The notes beneath the pieces were generated by a model, which made no database searches, was not told the DNA's origin, and saw only the letters and a program-made list of their open reading frames with translations. From positions 21,803,045-21,867,044 of the forward strand of contig OW203990.1 of assembly GCA_934047225.1 (NCBI GenBank): a stretch of DNA of 64,000 nt, read 5' to 3'. This stretch comes from Ypsolopha sequella. Taxonomy: Eukaryota > Arthropoda > Insecta > Lepidoptera > Ypsolophidae. The position numbers and the translations under genes are program-made. The first letter of the stretch is position 1; each line of letters opens with the position of its first letter. Shown here piece by piece: positions 60,901 to 64,000 of this stretch.

Positions 60901-63463
60901 TTACAAATATACATTATTAATGCGTGTTCAAAATAAAATTAATGGTTTTTACACATTCTTGTTACTACCACTACTACCTTCCTACAAATTGTGTTCAACA
61001 CACTTCATCGTGGAGTAATTTTTCAGCTCTAATCAGACTTTTATGTGTATTTCTCAATTTTCAGGAAGCAGAAAAGTTGGAAGATTTGTTGAAAACATTT
61101 CGAAATAACACAAGAAGAGCCCAAGAAGACTTTACGATAGAAACATCAGATGGAAAGGTTTCACTTACAAAATTTTATTTTTCTGTACTTCATCACATCA
61201 TAACGGCAAAAAAAAATTATGGGATTCATTGAGTTAGAGCCCGTGGCCGCGATAAACCGTAGGCAGTGGAGATCGGAGACTCAACCGTCGCTTGAGCAGA
61301 TAAAGACCAATTTGACTTAACACTGTACAACCACGCTAAGTAGAGGTTTCGCAAGGAGGAATTTTATTCACAAGCTTTACAATTTAAAAAACTAAACATT
61401 TTAGAAAAAATCTGTTCATTTCAGAGTGTAATAAAATTTATACAGGTTTTAATCCATAATTAATATTTATGGAATTTTGCTCAAGTAATCTTAAACCTCG
61501 ACATGACACCTTTTTTAAGAGCAATCTTTGTTGTTTTTTTTTCTCATTGCTGGAATGGTGTCAGATGATTCTGTTTCATTATATTCTAGGCAGAAATACT
61601 TTTTTTTTTCACTTATAGTATTGCTAGATTCTTCAAACCACGAAGAATAAATTAGGGAACTTTGATGTTTTTGCGGAGCCTATCCTCAACGATAGCCTTA
61701 AGAATATCTTTAACCTTGAAGTATTTTGCCAGTTTCCTCCTTCGTGCAAAAAAGTAAACTTTACAATAGATTTCTCATTAGAGCGTTTTTTGACTCATTC
61801 ATTCGATTTCAAATTTTTTACAGATATACTAAGTTAACGAGTGTTTTATTTTTATTTTACAGCGCGCTTTATATGTTAACGAATTTACTGTAATAAGCAA
61901 TAATGAATGCAAAGCCAAAGCTGAAGAAGAAGGAAAAAATGTCACGTTTGCTCACAACACTTGCTTCAGCACTTACGTAAGTTGATTTATATACAATTGG
62001 TATATATTACAATTAGTATATACAATTGGTATCTATACAATTTTTATTTTTATCCTTTGTTTTCAAAAAAATACAAGGCTGTAACCCGTAATACCATGAT
62101 CGTAGATGTAAACTATTTGAAACAACACGCACTTCTTTTTTATTAATATTATGTTTTTAAATTGTTTTCATATTTCTCTCTTATTCATTTATTAAAGGAG
62201 TGAGCGAAGAAGCAAAACAATCCGGCGTTTGTATGTATCTATATGTATGTATCTATGAATGTTTGTCCGACGATTACTCGAAGGGGGGTCTCACTGGGTC
62301 ACGTGACCCTTGCTAAATACCTACCGCGACGACCCAATTTAGAACAAAGGGGATATGTCATGTAAGCGGTGCGCCTTTATTTGGAGTATGCTCAGAGGAA
62401 CTCACTTGCTGAGAGCATGCTTTTGGGCCGATTTGAGCGAGACACACTCAGACACAGCATGCGGAACGTCGATTTTTTTTTTAATGCTTTGCTGTACTGT
62501 AATTGCGTGCAGAAACAAAAGTGTAAATGCATGTTCATCAAGTGAACGTGTTAGTTGGCAATTTGGCATCGGTAAGTGTTAAATCAGTTACGTAATTTCG
62601 CTGTTTTCATTTCAAAAAATAATCCATCAAAGAATATTTCGTGCGTACTTGACCGTTTTAGTAGGAAACATACAGAAATTACATATAAATCGTATATTCA
62701 GCAAAAAGTATCGGACCTTTCTTTTTGGATAGGAATTTTTTATTGTAGTTTCTGATAAAAATAATTAGGTGCACATACATATATCGGCATTGTACAACAG
62801 GTTTTGTTTACATTTAGATTTATGTCGTGACCATTATGTTAATGTTATTGTGTTTGTTTTTAAATAAAATTTATTACTTTCCTTTACTATTGGTATCACA
62901 TACAATAACATTTCTTTATTGTATTAACAAAGCAAAAAAATAACGAAGCCTAAAAATGACCAAACTACGATTCTCGGGAGGAACTATGTTGCCATCACTA
63001 TTGGCGCTAGAAAGGGACGCCGCGCTACGAAAGCGGCTAATGCACCTGTCAATCAAGGACAAAAAGAGCCATTCTATTGGTACACAATCACAAACACGCT
63101 GTGTTTTTAATTTTAGTTGCACTTGTAGTAGTGAAGGGCGGGGCAATAACTGGCGTCAAGTGATCTCGTACAACAGTGAAGCAAAGGCATCCCCGTGGTC
63201 AAGTGTCACGCACGCGCTATACTCCAGTCCAAATCAGACAAAATGGACGTCGAAATTGCATCATTTAACCAATATCTATTATATCTTGACAGCAAGATGT
63301 AATGGAGAAGGATGACGCAGGAGCCCCAGCTATCAGTGAGGGACAGTTGGTTTCTATTGCCCTGGGGACACTAGACATGGACGGGGTTAAAAGACACTTG
63401 TCCTACGGAATCAATCTTGCATGTTATTGCCAATGGATCGTGGTGAATCTACCGTATGTTTGA
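42844..63463 (+). CDS. Secreted serine protease homolog (pseudoprotease), 10 exons, 368 aa
   Basis: Exons 42844-42949, 46630-46708, 51699-51782, 56027-56282, 58243-58293, 59151-59174, 60336-60464, 61065-61157, 61863-61976 and 63293-63463 join into one open frame ending in TGA. Residues 1-22 form a signal peptide (hydrophobic ILIILLVFC). The trypsin fold follows: 'CTGTVIHDHAVITAARC' (residues 73-89) with Arg88 at the catalytic His57 position, 'RVLIHPNF' and 'TADIAL' with Asp135 at Asp102, 'FTIVTW' (165-170) where GWG normally lies, 'EFTVISNNEC' before Cys290, and 'DDAGAP' (319-324) replacing GDSGGP, so Ala321 replaces Ser195. Cys73/89 and Cys290/308 fit disulfides 42-58 and 168-182. No IVGG-type activation site is seen; the equivalent stretch reads 'YPDLGDADPYTFTVLL'. 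Residues 176-274 are an insert absent from ordinary trypsins. N-X-S/T sites lie at 162, 241, 257 and 300. Catalysis should be impossible; a binding or cofactor role is inference. The exact family member is not recognised. Confidence 0.87.
43246..43666. mobile_element. TTAA-type MITE nested in the mariner
   Basis: Ends cttaaggcgctcttatccca and its exact complement (43241-43260, 43652-43671). TTAA at 43242-43245 and 43667-43670 borders a GGCGCTCTTATCCCA repeat. TTAA targeting fits piggyBac or Kolobok types; no transposase to decide. Confidence 0.78.
43700..44364 (+). pseudogene. Mariner transposase, broken
   Basis: 'DMIAKFKAGSSPRVYDIITG' runs into 'GDESWIY' (first catalytic Asp block). Downstream, 'LLFHHDNAPAHSA' is the second Asp block and 'SPEDALKAFEKAVEKV' follows near the end. 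Stops and shifts occur between. The N-terminal DNA-binding part is missing or displaced by the nested MITE. Confidence 0.85.
45190..45505 (+). mobile_element. RTE-like LINE 3' end with GGAT tail
   Basis: Runs from 'cttggagatcccctcgaagt' to 'cagtggacgaactaggctga' and a (TGGA)n tail at 45485-45500. Non-coding 3' region; a near copy is at 46790. Confidence 0.78.
45506..46629. other. Rest of intron 1, no feature
   Basis: AT-rich intron sequence with no recognised element or exon. Confidence 0.5.
46630..46708 (+). CDS. Pseudoprotease exon 2: pro-region and start of the trypsin fold
   Basis: Acceptor 'ctttcacag|tt', donor 'tatt|gtaagt'. It reads RRKLDSDMTYPDLGDADPYT then FTVLL. A basic RRK is followed by an acidic stretch where an active protease would carry its IVGG-type N-terminus. 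The last two bases are completed by exon 3. Confidence 0.8.
46790..47120 (+). mobile_element. RTE-like LINE 3' end with GGAT tail
   Basis: Second + strand copy of the family at 45190, starting 'gtggaggtaccaccatctta' and ending in GATGG repeats near 47105-47118. Confidence 0.78.
47325..49470 (+). mobile_element. CR1/Jockey-type LINE, internally deleted
   Basis: Endonuclease: 'AICISESHLRPTLPSTLYPI', 'GGGVAVYLRADLD', then in another frame 'MGDFNTCLIKNDHR' and 'SHHDLIFLSY'. A deletion joins this at ~48200 to the RT palm: 'TGVPQGGVLSPLLFSICINS', 'HLYADDLQLYA', and after a stop near 48445 'VNPKKSQAIIIGSG' and the C-terminal 'KWLPIRLRRNLHILSLLYNV'. It ends in (ATTC)n at 49450-49469, a CR1/L2-like short-repeat tail. 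Confidence 0.88.
49840..50072 (+). repeat. Left arm of a distant inverted repeat pair
   Basis: ~230 bp matching the reverse complement of 52595-52810: 'caattcaaaagtaata', 'aaaaatttgttgtt', 'ccactagtgatgacg' and 'gtaaggcctgatata' in order. Confidence 0.8.
50106..50695. other. Intron 2 sequence, no feature
   Basis: AT-rich with no recognised family. Confidence 0.45.
50696..51337 (+). mobile_element. LINE C-terminus with RNase H domain (I/R1/LOA-like)
   Basis: A 200-codon open frame reads 'VQIKLWWVRAHIDTAGNEHA' then 'DELAKHAT', the C-terminal RNase H signature. Further on, a Cys/His cluster 'CRDDPCSPDVDQTIEHVLNE' ends in CP, as in LINE tails. RNase H fused to a LINE points to I, R1 or LOA clades. 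The 5' part is absent; the frame is intact, so the insertion is fairly young. Confidence 0.82.
51341..51698. other. A-rich 3' tail region and intron 2 end
   Basis: Long 'aataaataaa'-like runs follow the LINE, likely its poly(A)-derived tail. The acceptor of exon 3 ends the interval. Confidence 0.5.
51699..51782 (+). CDS. Pseudoprotease exon 3: His-loop, His replaced by Arg
   Basis: Acceptor 'tttttcag|c', donor 'gctt|gtaagt'. It encodes FIYFRDGQQK then 'TCTGTVIHDHAVITAARCF'. The motif matches CGGSLI....VLTAAHC with the catalytic His codon read as CGT (Arg). A second in-frame acceptor 12 bases downstream (tttcag|gg, exon from 51711) would drop four residues. Confidence 0.93.
52570..52870 (-). 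repeat. Right arm of the inverted repeat pair
   Basis: Inverted match of 49840-50072; a further partial copy of 'ccactagtgatgacgtca' with 'aggcct' lies at 52930-52975. Confidence 0.8.
52871..53652. other. Intron 3 sequence, no gene
   Basis: Overlapping minus-strand open frames at 53044-53269 have no domain. Confidence 0.45.
53653..54772 (+). pseudogene. THAP zinc-finger domain split by an intron, one ligand lost
   Basis: Exon 53653-53791 reads MGGCAIRNRKNRSEKGGIIG then 'LFTFPKNELMAQEWLRYCG', with donor 't|gtaagt'. Exon 54615-54772 (acceptor 'ttcacag|cg') continues in frame: 'SRVCSIHFATSDYIKSLRD' and 'LKSTCIPSNLFL', then TAA. This is a THAP fold (C..C, FP, W, C..HF, P). The second Cys of the first pair is Arg (CGT, one transition from TGT). 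Only ~98 residues, with no catalytic or effector domain after it. Either a decayed THAP transposon or host fragment, nested in intron 3 of the pseudoprotease gene in the same orientation. Confidence 0.62.
54002..54043. repeat. Perfect 18-bp hairpin
   Basis: caagggaagagttgcatc, a 6-base loop, and its exact complement. It lies inside the intron between the two THAP exons. Confidence 0.9.
54773..55162. other. Intron 3 sequence, no feature
   Basis: No continuation of the THAP frame and no recognised repeat. Confidence 0.45.
55163..55437. mobile_element. Inverted-repeat MITE with ~75-bp arms
   Basis: The left end 'acaaggtgtaacagaaatgt' and the right end 'cacctttctgttacacgttg' are inverted copies; the similarity continues through 'cttattcagtcaatgg' to 'ttactatgga'. 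Confidence 0.82.
55494..55818 (+). mobile_element. ~395-bp dispersed element, copy 4 of 5 (3' truncated)
   Basis: From 'ttttcaatgcatgtgctcgt' to 'ctcggttacgtttaaaac', where it stops inside the palindrome. About 200 bp upstream of exon 4. Confidence 0.83.
56027..56282 (+). CDS. Pseudoprotease exon 4: Asp-loop of the trypsin fold
   Basis: The largest exon, 256 bp. Acceptor 'aacaag|c' keeps the frame with exon 3 (a nearer AG, ending at 56015, would not). It holds 'SFVVIGNRRQYLAGYESY', 'MERVLIHPNFKG', 'TADIALVYTY' with the conserved Asp, and 'NKSFTIVTWSPVKV' at the end. It ends on a whole codon before gtaagc, so the next intron is phase 0. Confidence 0.95.
56740..57810 (-). mobile_element. Mariner transposase pseudogene, minus strand
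   Basis: From about 57600 down: 'RPGHPVKVTTPAIFAKIHDI', 'VREIVEIVGISDERVRNI' (helix-turn-helix), a stop, 'DVKEVLHALSA'-like sequence, 'WIHCCTPETMKQSK', and at 57113-56928 'KILFHQDDAHDCHGQ' and 'YSPDLAPATTLF'. These are the mariner blocks in order, with many shifts and substitutions. Inside intron 4. Confidence 0.82.
57811..58242. other. Intron 4 end with TGTGCT microsatellite
   Basis: 'tgtgcttgtgcttgtgcttg' lies at 57840-57862. The rest precedes exon 5 with no other feature. Confidence 0.5.
58243..58293 (+). CDS. Pseudoprotease exon 5: first insert exon (17 codons)
   Basis: Acceptor 'tatgtttcag|cg', donor 'aaag|gtaaaa'. It encodes RPQDTEENARVCTDDGK, phase 0 at both ends. It has no counterpart in a standard trypsin domain. 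Its single Cys could pair with one of the extra cysteines in exon 10 (inference). Confidence 0.76.
58294..59150. other. Intron 5, no feature
   Basis: AT-rich, no repeat family recognised. Confidence 0.5.
59151..59174 (+). CDS. Pseudoprotease exon 6: 24-bp micro-exon
   Basis: Strong acceptor 'ttcgttttcag|ag' and donor 'aaag|gtaagc' frame 8 codons, RSFGGSAK, phase 0. It is short enough to be missed by gene finders. Confidence rests on the quality of the splice sites. A repeat copy begins 26 bases downstream, at 59200. Confidence 0.62.
59200..59594 (-). mobile_element. ~395-bp dispersed element, copy 5 of 5 (full length)
   Basis: Complete reverse copy, from 'aatagtagtttatgctacta' to 'gagcacatgcattgaaaa', with the intact central palindrome 'ttaaaacacgagcg' / 'cgagtgttttaa'. 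It starts 26 bp after the end of exon 6. Confidence 0.87.
59595..60335. other. Rest of intron 6, no feature
   Basis: AT-rich; no exon or repeat recognised. Confidence 0.45.
60336..60464 (+). CDS. Pseudoprotease exon 7: main insert exon (43 codons)
   Basis: Acceptor 'aattttcag|at', donor 'aact|gtacgt'. It reads IKSEHDAPSIYLSQLGDKYK, then a basic segment EVLPHIKNRRAAAMEP and LALNKT with an N-glycosylation sequon. Phase 0 at both ends. No known domain recognised. Confidence 0.8.
60465..61862. other. Introns 7 and 8 around exon 8
   Basis: Apart from exon 8 (61065-61157), there is no recognised element. 'ggccgcgataaaccgtaggc' near 61250 may be repeat-derived. Confidence 0.4.
61065..61157 (+). 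CDS. Pseudoprotease exon 8: charged helical insert exon (31 codons)
   Basis: Acceptor 'caattttcag|ga', donor 'aaag|gtttca' (weaker than the others). It begins EAEKLEDLLKTFRNNTRR, likely helical with one sequon, and ends ETSDGK, echoing TDDGK at the end of exon 5. Phase 0 at both ends. Confidence 0.76.
61863..61976 (+). CDS. Pseudoprotease exon 9: return to the trypsin fold
   Basis: Acceptor 'attttacag|cg', donor 'ttac|gtaagt'. It reads RALYVNEFTVISNNECK, matching the 'L..V.V.I.S..EC' strand before Cys168 of trypsins, then KNVTFAHNTCFSTY with the Cys182 equivalent. Phase 0 on both sides, so it could be joined directly to exon 4. Confidence 0.9.
61977..63292. other. Intron 9, probable repeats, no gene
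   Basis: 62190-62345 ('tatgtatctatatgtatgta', 'cgaaggggggtctcactggg') and 62940-63200 ('ccgcgctacgaaagcggcta') look like TE-derived sequence. The open frames on both strands at 62916-63315 have no known domain. Confidence 0.4.
63293..63463 (+). CDS. Pseudoprotease exon 10: dead Ser-loop and C-terminus
   Basis: Acceptor 'tatcttgacag|ca'. It reads QDVMEKDDAGAPAISEGQLV with DDAGAP in place of GDSGGP, then 'ACYCQWIVVNLPYV' and TGA. 'YCQWI' matches the Y..WI signature of the C-terminal helix. Cys191 is missing. No AATAAA is seen nearby; the 3' flank soon enters a repeat (63525). Confidence 0.93.
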   Translation, partial: QDVMEKDDAGAPAISEGQLVSIALGTLDMDGVKRHLSYGINLACYCQWIVVNLPYV

Positions 63464-63524
63464 GATATTTATAAAACTACAATATTGTACTGTGTATGTA
63501 TTATTCCAATTCAATTCAATTCCC

Positions 63525-63785
63525 CGGATTTGTAACAAAATATTAAGAAATAATTACAATGGCCACAATACAACATTTAACTACGACAACTTTTAGCAAT
63601 AGTTTGCCATATGCATAAACGTGTTCTTAATGATATTGAAATAGCTATAAAACAATTGGCTTTTCTATAGTCGTGGCACCAGTCGTAAATTCCTAAAATA
63701 ATCCAATACCACGCTTTTGGAAAATTCAATTATTTTGAAGCTACCATAATATCATTAAAAATATATGAAAAATATTATATTAGTG
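63525..63785 (+). repeat. Dispersed repeat, diverged copy of 26690-26945
   Basis: 'aacaaaatattaagaaataa', 'tatgcataa' and 'ttattttgaagct' followed by 'ataatatcattaaaaata' match in order. It lies just after the stop codon of the pseudoprotease gene. Confidence 0.65.
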
Positions 63786-63875
63786 CCATTTACTTACTTA
63801 TGTAATCTCCGTCTTTAAAAAGTCATTAATTTTTTCTATACAATAGGAGGGGGGGGGGGGGGCAGAAACAGTTCG

Positions 63876-64000
63876 CAACCAATTCGGCTTTCGATCAAAC
63901 AAGTCTACTGAAAATGCAATTAACACGGTAACGCATTACTTAATATCTAATTTAGATCAGAGAAATGTGTGTGTCGGCGTTTTCTTGGACTTAACTAAAG
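63876..64000 (+). mobile_element. LINE reverse transcriptase fragment, runs off the window
   Basis: Open frame 'RNQFGFRSNKSTENAINTVT', then 'QRNVCVGVFLDLTK', the RT block leading to the first catalytic Asp of LINE enzymes. A poly(G) run (63849-63862) lies just upstream. Open to the window edge. Confidence 0.8.

Noticed and set aside
62916..63315. Overlapping 76- and 119-codon open frames in intron 9
   Set aside because: No domain on either strand; they look like a TE-derived, GC-richer patch.
42844..63463. The trypsin-like locus as a decayed pseudogene
   Set aside because: Ten exons keep frame and splice sites over 1107 bases; only the catalytic residues changed, which fits a functional non-enzymatic homolog better.

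Overview
The window is a repeat-dense, AT-rich piece of an animal nuclear genome, most likely a moth or butterfly. I infer this from the repeats: tRNA-derived SINEs with the usual lepidopteran body, RTE-type LINE 3' ends with GGAT tails, Helitron-like elements with 'gcgggcgaagccgc' ends, and many small DNA transposons. Nothing looks bacterial or viral.

One host gene can be assembled. It lies on the + strand from 42844 to 63463, in ten small exons spread over 20.6 kb. All exons have GT-AG borders and the frame is continuous over 1107 coding bases (368 residues plus stop). The product is a secreted trypsin-fold protein with a signal peptide, two of the classic disulfide pairs (42-58 and 168-182) and the active-site Asp. 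The catalytic His is Arg and the catalytic Ser is Ala, so it is a pseudoprotease (serine protease homolog). Four consecutive phase-0 exons (5 to 8, 297 bp) add a 99-residue charged, glycosylatable insert between the 'GWG' region and the strand leading to Cys168. Any of these exons could be skipped without breaking the frame.

Left part (1-11.2 kb): MITE-like inverted repeats, a 54-bp tandem array with a 108-bp dimeric pattern (5161-5807), a hAT remnant and a SINE. 11.27-14.61 kb: a young, rearranged Bel-Pao LTR retrotransposon flanked by AGTAC, with a tRNA-Tyr primer-binding site and an inverted internal block carrying the end of pol and a second LTR. 15.9-23.1 kb: RTE and CR1-like LINE fragments, a Helitron-like element with four internal repeats, hAT MITEs and a perfect 55-bp inverted-repeat element. 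23.9-42.8 kb: copies of a ~395-bp family (five in the window), two Penelope-type GIY-YIG fragments, a transposase pseudogene, a Jockey fragment, a fold-back element and a Tc1-type MITE.

From 42.8 kb to the right edge, the introns of the pseudoprotease gene hold a mariner with ~170-bp inverted repeats and a TTAA-type MITE nested in it, RTE tails, a CR1-like LINE nested in another TIR element, an RNase H-bearing LINE fragment, a broken THAP domain, a second mariner and two copies of the ~395-bp family. A reverse transcriptase fragment runs off the right edge.

Limits: exon calls rest on reading frame, splice-site sequence and family resemblance only. The 5' UTR, promoter and poly(A) site were not identified. 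TE names are by motif and structure, without database comparison.
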